Notes: generated by a model not told the origin, from the letters alone. 56,930 bases of DNA from Rubrivivax sp. (GCA_018780805.1 JADMJD010000046.1:1-56930), one strand, 5' to 3'. Positions 8,416 through 16,516 are shown, numbered from the stretch's first letter. Translations and numbers: made by a program.

Positions 8416-9451
8416 GAGCGTGTAAAGCTGTGATCTCGTCAATCGTCCAGTCACAAACTGTTTGGAGCTCGTCTATCCGCTCAATGATCCAATTTGCACC
8501 TTCGCCGGAGAGGGAAAGTTGAATGCCTTCTTGGATCATCAAAGGTAAGCGTAAGCGGTCAAAGATGGTACCGTAACGCAACGTTTGCACATCCATACCA
8601 TCGCGGCGCGTTCCTTGAGGATCAGCGGATTCAACGAGTCTCGGGATGAAGATGCAGCCGGCTGCATTCGAAGCAGGAGCAGGGTCGAACCAGTTCCTGT
8701 GGAAATTCGCGATAGGTGCCCCGTGGATCGCCTTGCCCATCCAGTTTCCGCCCGAAGCGACTTGACCGAGCAAGTAAATGGTCCCGGCGGCGCGATCTCG
8801 TCTCGGTCGCCATGCGATTACGTCGATCTCTTCGTCCTTCGCAAATGGGCTCAAGCCCCGCCGCCGTACAGCTCTCACTTGCCCATCGCCAAAATGTTGA
8901 TATATGGCAGTCAGCTTTGCTAAGAAGGGAGGGTTATTCCCCGGTCGAGGCCAGCCAAAGGAGTAAGCATGACCACGGACCTCGGCGGCGGCGGCAACAG
9001 TTGCGCAGGCCTGGAACAGGTCTCGAATTGTGTTGTCCACTCGCGGGCGCCAAGTTCCATTCAGAAGGTCGGCATCGTTTGAGTAGGAAAGCAACAAACA
9101 AAATAGATACATGTAGCCCCCCCAGTCGTTCGGCTGGTGAAGGGTGACTACGCCGCGTGAATTTACAGCAAACGGATAAGCTGAACCAAGCGCTTCTTCG
9201 CGTTCTGCGAACTGCTCTATCAGACTGTCATAGAAAGCGTCACCATCGCCGCCACTGACACCCTCTGTGTCGGTGTCACGCTCACGTCCAAACTCGCCTT
9301 CTATGTCGGCATCCTCAGTTTCCCGAGTTGTATCTCGATATCTAACAAGATCGGCAATATGGTACGTTCCTCGAGTATTTCGAAGAACAGCGAGTTCGAC
9401 CCAATCGCAAAGTATATGAGGTGCGTCTGCTATTGGTGGGGGTCGGAGCAT
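8405..9451 (-). CDS. Unknown protein, 348 aa, in methylase cassette; possible nuclease fold
   Basis: No family is recognised with certainty. The protein is soluble, with an acidic low-complexity stretch at about 42-72 (many D/E and G residues). The most structured part is about 196-240: SPFAKDEEIDVIAWRP followed by GTIYLLGQVASGGNW. An acidic-strand/GQ-strand arrangement of this type resembles PD-(D/E)xK nuclease cores, but the expected lysine is not evident, so this is an inference only. It starts 1 bp after the ParB-like gene stop and overlaps the methylase start, so the three genes are translationally linked. Composition is AT-richer than flanking genes. Confidence 0.72.
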   Translation of the reverse strand: MLRPPPIADAPHILCDWVELAVLRNTRGTYHIADLVRYRDTTRETEDADIEGEFGRERDTDTEGVSGGDGDAFYDSLIEQFAEREEALGSAYPFAVNSRGVVTLHQPNDWGGYMYLFCLLLSYSNDADLLNGTWRPRVDNTIRDLFQACATVAAAAEVRGHAYSFGWPRPGNNPPFLAKLTAIYQHFGDGQVRAVRRRGLSPFAKDEEIDVIAWRPRRDRAAGTIYLLGQVASGGNWMGKAIHGAPIANFHRNWFDPAPASNAAGCIFIPRLVESADPQGTRRDGMDVQTLRYGTIFDRLRLPLMIQEGIQLSLSGEGANWIIERIDELQTVCDWTIDEITALHAHAA

Positions 9452-9452
9452 T

Positions 9453-10598
9453 CTATTTCCGAATGCGACTGGCGCGTTTGTTGGTCATCGTCTTGAGCAT
9501 GTCAGCCGCAGTGTAGATTTCCTCAACCAGTTCCTCGACTCGAGGCTTCCCGCCCGTATATCTGGTCATTAGAACTAGAGCTCGATTTAACCGAAGATTC
9601 GCCGCTGTCAGCGCATCTTCAAACGCCGAGCTCGCGTCCTTCATTGCGTCGCGTGCTTCCTCAAGGGTCCCTCCGCTTCGCAGGACCTGTAATGCATTGT
9701 CATTCACAAGCGCCCCGCCCAGATCCTTCAAGTCTGGATTTTGCGACTTTATAAGCGGAGCGCGAGCCGCTGATTTTGATCCGTATAGATAAGTCAACGT
9801 CTCCGCAAGCGCTGGGAGGTATTTTTTCTTAATTGGGTTTAGGCTCGGCGTGTTAGACCACCCGTCAGTCATGCCAAGAAATCTTTGAAACTCGGCCCGA
9901 GTTATTGCTGTATAAAGATGTGAGAATCCGAAGCGACCACGAACCGGTGGGCGGTCAGATTTTTCCCATACTTTGGCGACTTCCGCCTGATCTAACATTA
10001 GCACAGCATAAATATATGATCTGAGAGTCTGATTGTTATCGCCCATCTTATCGGCGATTTCATCAATTCCGATCGAGCCGTTAGCTTGACGATACCAGTC
10101 GGTGACATACCGAGCTTTCGCGTACGCATCCCATCGCTGAGGCCCGTTGATATGCTTGAAGCCGATAAACTCCCTTGCCTCGTCCGGATCCCTAACTCGG
10201 TACACTGGCAATTTAGCAATCGATGCACGCACGGCATCTGTAACCCTCGGGACGCGAATTCCAACTTCATCGGCCAAGACGGGATCGTTTATCAGCTTGA
10301 TTGAAGCGAGCCGACGATTTCCCTCCAGGACGGTATAGGGCCCGCCGTCAGGCCCATGCACGATCAACGGCTCAAGTGGAATGAAGGTGTTGGTGCAGAT
10401 AGACAGCACAAGTTCGTCAAGCGCCGAGATTTCTGCGAGGATTGTGATGAGTTCGGACTCTGTGCGCAGGTCGTATTCGTCGCCTGTCTGCAGCCGGGGA
10501 TTGGTCAGGTCTAGTCGCAGCCACTCAATCGGGCATGGTGTCGACGTCCTGAAAGGAACATTGGGACCCTTGGTTGTCTTTTTTGCTGCAGTTGACAT
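9453..10598 (-). CDS. ParB/Srx-like N-terminal domain protein, 381 aa
   Basis: The first ~165 residues resemble the ParB/Srx nucleotide-binding fold: a PLIVHGPDGGPYTVLEGNRR strand ends in EGNRRLASIKLI (91-103), the counterpart of the ParB G-x-RR-x-A box, and GFKHINGPQRWDAYAKARY (146-164) parallels ParB box III. A helix-turn-helix-like stretch follows (IDEIADKMGDNNQTLRSYI, 178-196). The helical C-terminal half is unassigned. No plasmid or chromosome partition partner (ParA) is nearby, so a segregation role is unlikely; proteins of this kind also occur beside methylases in accessory regions. It is the first gene of the cassette, about 100 bp downstream of the ABC exporter. Confidence 0.78.
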   Translation of the reverse strand: MSTAAKKTTKGPNVPFRTSTPCPIEWLRLDLTNPRLQTGDEYDLRTESELITILAEISALDELVLSICTNTFIPLEPLIVHGPDGGPYTVLEGNRRLASIKLINDPVLADEVGIRVPRVTDAVRASIAKLPVYRVRDPDEAREFIGFKHINGPQRWDAYAKARYVTDWYRQANGSIGIDEIADKMGDNNQTLRSYIYAVLMLDQAEVAKVWEKSDRPPVRGRFGFSHLYTAITRAEFQRFLGMTDGWSNTPSLNPIKKKYLPALAETLTYLYGSKSAARAPLIKSQNPDLKDLGGALVNDNALQVLRSGGTLEEARDAMKDASSAFEDALTAANLRLNRALVLMTRYTGGKPRVEELVEEIYTAADMLKTMTNKRASRIRK

Positions 10599-10700
10599 CG
10601 CGCGCTACTTTGGGTGCAGGAAGCGGCGACGACCGCCCGCCTTTCAGTGGATTCTGCCCGTTCATTGCGAGGCTGGCCAGCCCCGGACTCCAGCCCAGGA

Positions 10701-12542
10701 TCAGCGCGCCGCCTCGTCCTCCGCCGATTCCAGCTGCTGCAACTGCACCAACCGCTGGTACAAGCCGCCCTCGATCGCCATCAGCGCCGCGTGGGTGCCC
10801 TGCTCGGCGATGCGGCCGTGGTTCAGCACGACGATCTCATCGGCGTTGCGGATGGTCGACAGCCGGTGGGCGATGGCCACCACCGTCACGCGGCCGCGCA
10901 GGTCGGTCAGGGCCTGCTGCACCACGCCTTCGGTCTCGCTGTCGATGTGCGAGGTGGCTTCGTCCAGGAACAGGATCTTCGGCTGGACGGCCAGCGCGCG
11001 GGCGATGGCGATCAGCTGTTTCTCGCCCACCGCCAGCCGTGCCCCGCCTTCGCCCAGCGGCGTGTCGTAGCCGCGTTCCAGCCGGCGGATGAAGCCGTCG
11101 GCATGCGCCGCTGCTGCCGCCGCCTCGATCTGTGCATCGCTGAGGCCGCGGCCCATGTCGATGTTCTCGCGCGCACTGGCCGCCAGCAAAAAGGGCTCCT
11201 GCGGCACCAGCCCCACGGCGCGCCGGAAGTGATCGTCGCCCAGGCGCTCGATCGGCTGGCCGTCGATGCGCAGCGTGCCGGGCGGCGCTTCGTAGAAGCG
11301 CAGCAGCAGCGACAGCAGCGTGCTCTTGCCCGATCCGGTGTGGCCGACGATGCCAACAAAGCTGCCGGCGGCGATCTCCAGGTTCACGCCGTGCAGCACC
11401 GGCCGCCCCGGCAGGTAGGCGAAGTCCAGCCCGCGCACGCTGATGGCACCCTGGGTCACCTGGGCCTGTGAGGTGAGCTGCGGCGCTTCGGCCTCGTCCA
11501 GCAGGGTGTTGACACGCGCCGCAGCCACCACGGCCTGTTGCAGCTGCGAGAACTGCATGGTGATCTGGATCAGCGGCTCGACCACGCGCGAGATGTAGCT
11601 GACGAAGGCGTACAGCACGCCCACCTCGATGGCCGAGAGGCCGCCCGCCAGCTGCCCGCTGCGCCAGCTGAACACACCGATGACGGCGCCCAGCAGCGCC
11701 ACGTTCAGCAGGTCCAGCGCCGGCCGCAGCAACCAGGCGTTGGCGCGCAGCTCCAGCCGGCGCGCCGCGTAGTGCGCCGCGTTGGTGGCCGCGAAACGTT
11801 CGGCAAACGCCGCGGCGGCGCCGCTGGCCTGCACCACCGCCATGCCGGCGATCGACTCGGCCGCCTGCGCGTTGAGATCGCTGCGCAGGGCACGGCTCTT
11901 CGTCACGGCGGGCGCCGAGAGCCGTTGGTAGAGCCAGACGATGCCGAACACCGCCGGCACCAGCAGCGCCACGATCAGCATCAGCCGCCAGTCCAGCCAG
12001 GCCATCACGGCCATCATCCCGAGCAGCGTGATGACGCTGTCGAGCATCACGAACAGCACCTGCACGTACAGCGACTTCACGGCCTCGGTGTCGTTGGTGA
12101 CGCGGCTGACCAGCTGGCCGGTGATGGCGCCGTCGAAGAAGCGCATCGGCAGCCGCAGCACGTGGCCGTACACCTGTTCGCGGATGCGCTGCACGGCGCG
12201 CATCGCCAGCCCGGCCAGCCGCACCAGCTGCCCATAACGCAGCCAGCTCGCCAGGCAGCCGGCGACGAGGGCGCCGCCGAGCAGGCCGGCGATGGCCGGC
12301 ACGTCGGCGTCGCGCGGCAGCAGGTAGCGGTCGATGAAGGCCTTGCCCAGCAGCGGCCCCAAGGCCTCCAGCGCGGCGGCCAGCACCAGCCACACCGTGG
12401 CGCCTTTCAGCAGGGCGGCTTCTGGCAGCGCTGCGCGCCACAGCAGCTGCAGCGCCGCGCGGCGCTCGGCGGCGCCTGCCACTCGTGCGTTGGGCACTGC
12501 GTCATCCGGCACGGCGTCATTCGGCACTGCTTCATTCGGCAT
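10701..12542 (-). CDS. ABC transporter half, permease-ATPase fusion (MdlB-like)
   Basis: The product is 613 residues: an exporter-type six-helix membrane domain (about 40-330) fused to an ATPase domain. Walker A is GHTGSGKST, Walker B is ILFLDEATSH, and the H-loop is AIAHRLSTIRN. The signature position reads LAVGEKQ rather than LSGGQ, a degenerate form sometimes found in one half of heterodimeric exporters. Its first 11 bp overlap the preceding transporter gene, so the two halves are translationally coupled and almost certainly form one heterodimer. The first 20 residues (PNEAVPNDAVPDDAVPNARV) contain three short repeats. The substrate is unknown. Confidence 0.88.
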   Translation of the reverse strand: MPNEAVPNDAVPDDAVPNARVAGAAERRAALQLLWRAALPEAALLKGATVWLVLAAALEALGPLLGKAFIDRYLLPRDADVPAIAGLLGGALVAGCLASWLRYGQLVRLAGLAMRAVQRIREQVYGHVLRLPMRFFDGAITGQLVSRVTNDTEAVKSLYVQVLFVMLDSVITLLGMMAVMAWLDWRLMLIVALLVPAVFGIVWLYQRLSAPAVTKSRALRSDLNAQAAESIAGMAVVQASGAAAAFAERFAATNAAHYAARRLELRANAWLLRPALDLLNVALLGAVIGVFSWRSGQLAGGLSAIEVGVLYAFVSYISRVVEPLIQITMQFSQLQQAVVAAARVNTLLDEAEAPQLTSQAQVTQGAISVRGLDFAYLPGRPVLHGVNLEIAAGSFVGIVGHTGSGKSTLLSLLLRFYEAPPGTLRIDGQPIERLGDDHFRRAVGLVPQEPFLLAASARENIDMGRGLSDAQIEAAAAAAHADGFIRRLERGYDTPLGEGGARLAVGEKQLIAIARALAVQPKILFLDEATSHIDSETEGVVQQALTDLRGRVTVVAIAHRLSTIRNADEIVVLNHGRIAEQGTHAALMAIEGGLYQRLVQLQQLESAEDEAAR

Positions 12543-14274
12543 TCAGCGAGGCCTCCAGCTGCTGCACGCGCCATTGTTTGGCGTACCAGCCGTTGTGCTC
12601 GACGAGCTCGCGGTGTGTGCCGCGCTCGGTGATGTGGCCGTGGCGCAGCACCACGATCTGGTCGGCGTCCAGCAGAGTCGACAGGCGGTGGCTGGCGATG
12701 ATCACCGTGCGCCCCTGGCGCGCCTGGCGCAGCGCGGCCAGGATCTGCGCTTCGGTGCCGGTGTCCACCGCCGACAGCGTGTCGTCCAGCAGCAGCAGCG
12801 GCGCATCGGCCAGCAAGGCCCGGGCGATGGCCACGCGCTGGCGCTGGCCGCCTGACAGCGTGACGCCGCGCTCGCCGACGGGCGTGTCGTAGCCGCGGGG
12901 CAGGCGCTGGATGTCGTCGTGCACGGCGGCCTGGCGCGCTGCGGCCTCGATCTGCGCACGGCTGGCGTCGGGCCGGGCCAGCGCGATGTTCTCCGCCACG
13001 CTGGCCGAGAACAGAAAGGCTTCCTGCGGCACCCAGGCGATGCCCGCCCGCAGCGCCGCCAGCGTGTAGTCGGCCAGCGCGTGCTCGCCCCAGTGGATCA
13101 CGCCTTCTTGCGGGGCCCATTGGCGCAGCAGCAGCTTCAGCAGCGTGCTCTTGCCGGCCCCGGTGGGGCCGACCAGCCCCAGCGTGTGGCCCGCGGGCAG
13201 GTGCAGCGACACGCCGTGCAGCGCCGGCACGGCCTGGCCGGGGTAGGTGAACTGCACGGCCTGCACGGCGATCGGGCCGGGCAGCACCTGGGCGACGTGG
13301 CCGTGGTCGTCCACCGTCAGCGGCTCGGCCAGCACGGGTTGCAGCCGCGCCCAGGCGGCGCGGCCACGCTCGATCAAGGCCAACACCCAGCCGGCGGCGA
13401 ACATCGGCCAGATCAGTGTGCCCAGGTACATGCCGAAGCTGGTGAGCTGGCCCACCGTCATCTCGCCGCGCCAGACCAGCCAGCCGCCGAAGCCCAAGGC
13501 CAGCACGATGGCCGTGCTGAGGGTGAAGCCCACGGCCGGCTCGTAGGTGGCCTCCCAGCGCTGCGACTGGAAGCTGGCATCGGCGGCTTCCTTGGCCAGC
13601 TGCGCGAAGCGCTGGCTGCTGCGGGCTTCCAGCCCCAGCGCGCGCAGCGTGCGCACGCCGGACAGCGTCTCCTGCACATGGTCGTTCAGCTGGCCGAAGG
13701 CGTCCAGCGCCTGGTGCGAGGCCTCGTGCACGTGGCGCGAGATCCACCAGAAACACAGCGCCATCGCGGGGAAGGGCAGCAGCACCACCAGCGCCAGCCG
13801 CCAGTCCACGCCCAGCGTCATCATGCCGACCACGAGCACCAGGGTCAGCGTGCCGTCGAAGCCGGCCAGCATGGCCTCGCCCACGGCCATCTCCACCGCA
13901 TCGGCGTCGTTGGTGGCCAGCGCCATCAGGTCGCCGGTGCGGCGCGTCTGGAAGAAGCGCGGGCCCTGCAGCGCCAGGCGCTGGTACAGCTGCGTGCGCA
14001 GTTCCACCCCCATGCGGTAGGCCGCGGCATACAGCTGCAGCCGCCACCCCACCCGCAGGAAGTAGATGGCCACGCCGGCGGCCAGCAGCAGGCCCACCCC
14101 GCGCAGCAGCGCGTCGCCGTGCAGCTGGCGTGCCACGAGCGCGTCCACCATGTGGCCCACCTGGCGCGGCAGCCAGACGGTCAGCACCGCGATGGCCAGC
14201 AGCATCATGCCGGACGCGGCATAGGCGCGCCAATGGCGGCGTACAAAGCCACCGACGAGGTGGGAGAGGGGCAT
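12532..14274 (-). CDS. ABC transporter half, permease-ATPase fusion (MdlA-like)
   Basis: The product is 580 residues, with six membrane helices (about 15-310) followed by an ATPase. Walker A is GPTGAGKST, the signature is a canonical LSGGQRQR, Walker B is LLLLDDTLSAVD, and the H-loop is IASHRLSTL. The catalytic glutamate after Walker B is replaced by D (LLDDTLS), as in the degenerate site of heterodimeric exporters such as MdlAB. The other half has a normal Walker B glutamate but a weak signature, so one ATP site would be consensus (this protein's signature with the partner's Walker B) and one degenerate. It lies 128 bp downstream of hipA1 on the same strand. Confidence 0.88.
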   Translation of the reverse strand: MPLSHLVGGFVRRHWRAYAASGMMLLAIAVLTVWLPRQVGHMVDALVARQLHGDALLRGVGLLLAAGVAIYFLRVGWRLQLYAAAYRMGVELRTQLYQRLALQGPRFFQTRRTGDLMALATNDADAVEMAVGEAMLAGFDGTLTLVLVVGMMTLGVDWRLALVVLLPFPAMALCFWWISRHVHEASHQALDAFGQLNDHVQETLSGVRTLRALGLEARSSQRFAQLAKEAADASFQSQRWEATYEPAVGFTLSTAIVLALGFGGWLVWRGEMTVGQLTSFGMYLGTLIWPMFAAGWVLALIERGRAAWARLQPVLAEPLTVDDHGHVAQVLPGPIAVQAVQFTYPGQAVPALHGVSLHLPAGHTLGLVGPTGAGKSTLLKLLLRQWAPQEGVIHWGEHALADYTLAALRAGIAWVPQEAFLFSASVAENIALARPDASRAQIEAAARQAAVHDDIQRLPRGYDTPVGERGVTLSGGQRQRVAIARALLADAPLLLLDDTLSAVDTGTEAQILAALRQARQGRTVIIASHRLSTLLDADQIVVLRHGHITERGTHRELVEHNGWYAKQWRVQQLEASLNAE

Positions 14275-14402
14275 GGGGGCCTGTGGAGGAGGTGCCCGGG
14301 GCCGCGGCGGATTCGCTGCCCCGGGAGGGAAGGCCCCAAATTTTAGGGGTCAGTCTCGTGCGGGTTCCCTGCGCCGACGGACCGTGCAGGTCAGGAACCG
14401 GG

Positions 14403-15758
14403 TCACGCTGTTGCCGGCAGCCCAGCTTCCCAGGTTCGGCACTGCTGCCGCAGTCCTTCGAAGATGGCCTGGGCCGTCCTGGGGTGGTAGCCCGCTGGCC
14501 GTTGGGCGTGAACCGCGTCGATGGCGTGTTCCACCCTGGCCACCATCGCCTGCATCGCTTCCCAGACGCCCTCGGCCCCGCTTCGTTGTGCCAAGGTCTG
14601 CCAGTGCCGCGTCTGGATGCTGGCCAGCTGGTAGTGAACGTTCTTCGAGCGGACGGCCATCGCCAGCTTGGCGTCCTGCCAGGCCACCTGGCTGGGCCCA
14701 TTGCCGATGACGGGCCAGACCGAGATGACGTCGTACAGCGGCGTCATCCGGTAGCCACCGCCCGGAAGCAAAAAGATGGAAAAGTTCTTGGCGTGGCCGT
14801 CGGTGGCGGCGAGCAGCCAGAAGGCCAGTTGCGCGCACAGGAAGTGGCGGATGTCGGCGGCCGCGGTGCGGCTGCTCCGCAGGACCTGCAGGCACCCTTT
14901 CATCCCCGGCCCGCCGTGGGACTCGTACTTGTCGTGGGAGGACACGCCCAGCACCTGGCAGAAGTCCTCCTGCGGGATGCGCGCTATCCAGGCCGGCGGG
15001 TGCTCAGCGGTGCCCTCCACCCAGTGGCGGTCGAAGCGCTGGACCGCCAGGACGGTTTCTTCGCCGAAGCGGGCGATGTCGGTGACCGCCACCGGCAGCC
15101 CGAGTTCTCGCAACAGCTGCGCGCACAGCCACTCGTTGTAGACCGAGTGTGTGAGGTCCAGCCGTCGACCACCCACCAGCCCCAGTGGGAGTTTGAGGAT
15201 GTGTGTCGTGGGGGTGGCGCCCAGCGGGCGGCACCACCGGCCATCCACCCGCAGGAGCGCCGTCTTCTCCTGCGCGCCGGCAATCGAGATGCGCAAGTCG
15301 TCGGGGTCGGGGTCTGCGCCCGGCACGGGGTCGGCTGCGACCCCCCGCAGGTGCCTGGCCACGGCCTGGTCGTCCATGGGCTCGAACTGGACCTGGTCGT
15401 AGCCTGTGGGGGGCTGCCCTGGGGGCAACAGCTGCACGGCGCCGACGCAGTCACGACCAATTGCCTGGAGCAGCTCGAACACATCGGTGGAAGCGACCCG
15501 GAAGCGTGCGCTCACCCGGCGCCGAATGCGCTCGTCATCCGGCAGGAGGTTGTCGAAGAAGTTGGCCACCACCGGGCCGGCCACCGTGCGGTCCGGGGTG
15601 ATGGGCAGCGAAAGCGACAAGGGTCGCACCCGCGCGGATGCCAGCCAGGAAGGCTCGTAGACGAAACGATGGCCGCCTGTTCGCGTGCGCTGCCATGTGC
15701 CCACGCGCTCGCCGTTCATCCACACCCAGAGTTCGCGAGCGTCAGCCACGGGTGCCAC
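14403..15758 (-). CDS. hipA: HipA-family toxin kinase (hipBA operon 1)
   Basis: The product is 451 residues, full HipA length. HipA kinases phosphorylate a translation factor or aminoacyl-tRNA synthetase and cause growth arrest. The phosphate-binding loop ISIAGAQEKTAL (157-168) includes the autophosphorylated serine position. The catalytic loop is ATDGHAKNFSIF (318-329; D320 and N325) and the metal-binding YDVIS is at 342-346. All key residues appear intact. The start is GTG at 15758, with another in-frame GTG at 15749. It lies 83 bp downstream of its HipB partner, longer than the usual overlap. No frameshift is visible. Confidence 0.88.
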   Translation of the reverse strand: MAPVADARELWVWMNGERVGTWQRTRTGGHRFVYEPSWLASARVRPLSLSLPITPDRTVAGPVVANFFDNLLPDDERIRRRVSARFRVASTDVFELLQAIGRDCVGAVQLLPPGQPPTGYDQVQFEPMDDQAVARHLRGVAADPVPGADPDPDDLRISIAGAQEKTALLRVDGRWCRPLGATPTTHILKLPLGLVGGRRLDLTHSVYNEWLCAQLLRELGLPVAVTDIARFGEETVLAVQRFDRHWVEGTAEHPPAWIARIPQEDFCQVLGVSSHDKYESHGGPGMKGCLQVLRSSRTAAADIRHFLCAQLAFWLLAATDGHAKNFSIFLLPGGGYRMTPLYDVISVWPVIGNGPSQVAWQDAKLAMAVRSKNVHYQLASIQTRHWQTLAQRSGAEGVWEAMQAMVARVEHAIDAVHAQRPAGYHPRTAQAIFEGLRQQCRTWEAGLPATA

Positions 15759-15841
15759 GGGTGTCCGCTCCGACGGCAGCGCGGCGGTCCAGGCGCGTCC
15801 TGTCTGACCGCTCGAAGAGGGCTATGGCCAACAGGGGCGCC

Positions 15842-16228
15842 TCACCATTGCCCGCGCGGCTCATCGTCCGGGGGGCCTTTGGGGCTGTCGGTGGTGCCAA
15901 GGTTGGCACCACCCTGTTTGGTCGACTTGAGCGGCTTGGGCCCAACGGCCAACGTCGCCGATGCAGTCGACCGGGCGTTCAGCTCCGCGCCATGTGCAGA
16001 TTCGACGTCGCCCGCGTTGTCGCGGACCACCATCTGGGCACCGAGCATGGCCAGGACCTGCAGCAACTGCTCCACGCTCACCGCACCAGGGTCGCGCTCA
16101 ATGTCGGCGACGCGGGACTGCACGACGCCCAGGCGCTGCGCAAGCTCCGCCTGGGTCATGGCGCGCGACTTGCGCAGTGACTTCAGAAGTTGCTGCAGCT
16201 GACTGGAAAGCTGGACGGGATAGTCCAC
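15842..16228 (-). CDS. hipB: HipB-like XRE antitoxin/repressor (hipBA operon 1)
   Basis: The product is 128 residues from a GTG start. The XRE helix-turn-helix fills about residues 12-67 (LQQLLKSLRKSRAMTQAELA, RLGVVQSRVADIERDPG). A C-terminal tail of about 50 residues (TLAVGPKPLKSTKQGG and onward) is polar and probably disordered; it may contact or mask HipA. HipB proteins neutralise HipA and repress their operon. The promoter TTGAGT-N17-TATGAT is at 16287-16259 on this strand, and one of four matching palindromes fills the spacer between the two hexamers. No good ribosome-binding sequence precedes the GTG. Confidence 0.85.
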   Translation of the reverse strand: MDYPVQLSSQLQQLLKSLRKSRAMTQAELAQRLGVVQSRVADIERDPGAVSVEQLLQVLAMLGAQMVVRDNAGDVESAHGAELNARSTASATLAVGPKPLKSTKQGGANLGTTDSPKGPPDDEPRGQW

Positions 16229-16236
16229 AGGTGTGT

Positions 16237-16333
16237 ATCGGCCGTAGGTGATTTTTGAATCATATCGCCTGAAGCCGATTTACTCAAGAAATCGCTCTTG
16301 GGAGATAAGCTCACAGCATCGCCTAAGGGCGAT
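16237..16333. promoter_or_regulatory. Array of four ATC-N10-GAT operators at 27-bp spacing
   Basis: Four 16-bp palindromes occupy 16237-16252 (ATCGGCCGTAGGTGAT), 16264-16279 (ATCGCCTGAAGCCGAT), 16291-16306 (ATCGCTCTTGGGAGAT) and 16318-16333 (ATCGCCTAAGGGCGAT). Successive starts are exactly 27 bp apart. The fourth is a perfect ATCGCC/GGCGAT palindrome with a 4-nt spacer; the others are imperfect. E. coli HipB also binds a set of palindromic operators (TATCC-N8-GGATA). These are the obvious binding sites for the HipB at 15842-16228. Confidence 0.8.
16259..16287 (-). promoter_or_regulatory. Promoter of hipBA operon 1
   Basis: On the minus strand a TTGAGT -35 hexamer (16287-16282) is followed after exactly 17 bp by a TATGAT -10 hexamer (16264-16259). 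The second operator palindrome (16264-16279) occupies the spacer, the third lies just upstream of the -35, and the first covers the expected transcription start near 16252. Repressor binding would therefore block polymerase directly. The GTG start of hipB is about 24 nt downstream. Confidence 0.7.
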
Positions 16334-16334
16334 A

Positions 16335-16355
16335 CCCGCGAAAGCGGGGCTTTTT
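16335..16355 (+). terminator. Intrinsic terminator between the two hip operons
   Basis: CCCGC (16335-16339), loop GAAA, and GCGGG (16344-16348) form a hairpin followed by GC and TTTTT (16351-16355) in plus orientation. No plus-strand gene lies immediately upstream, so it would end any rightward transcript that starts in the operator array, before hipB2. It could stop divergent noise from promoter 1 or act as an attenuator. Confidence 0.65.
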
Positions 16356-16395
16356 CGTAGGAGCACCCGACTGTAGAAAGCCGGCGTCAAGCATC

Positions 16396-16510
16396 TTAAA
16401 TCGAGGATTAAACACACAGTGCTCGAATAGACGAGCTCTCCTGGGATTCTTTTGCCAGCTGAGCTATGATGCTCGTGAACTCGAGCCTTTTCTCTCTAAT
16501 CCTCGTTTAA
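16396..16510. promoter_or_regulatory. Nested symmetric operator region of hipBA operon 2
   Basis: Outer arms TTAAATCGAGGATTA (16396-16410) and TAATCCTCGTTTAA (16497-16510) are inverted copies differing by one base insertion. Inside them are two identical-arm palindromes GCTCG-N6-CGAGC at 16421-16436 and 16471-16486. The whole set is symmetric about position 16453. A TATGAT -10-like hexamer (16465-16470) abuts the second inner palindrome; no good -35 is seen. CGAG recurs in every element and is the likely half-site for the downstream XRE protein. hipB2 starts at 16517. Confidence 0.62.
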
Positions 16511-16516
16511 TCGCTC

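Noticed and set aside
7519..10598. Methylase cassette as a prophage or integrative element using tRNA-Gly
   Set aside because: No integrase, recombinase or phage gene is present, and I could not find a copy of the tRNA 3' end near 10.6 kb. Accessory origin is still likely from composition.
9453..10598. ParB-like gene as a plasmid or chromosome partition protein
   Set aside because: No ParA gene or parS-like palindrome cluster was seen, and its gene partners are a methylase and an unknown protein.
14275..14402. GC-rich hairpin and AT patch upstream of the MdlA-like gene as a strong promoter
   Set aside because: TAAAAT (14345-14340, minus strand) is a fair -10 but no acceptable -35 lies at 16-18 bp, so I did not list it as a feature.
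16237..16333. 27-bp periodic array as a CRISPR
   Set aside because: Only 16-bp palindromes are conserved, intervening sequence is 11 bp, there are no cas genes, and the array overlaps a promoter.
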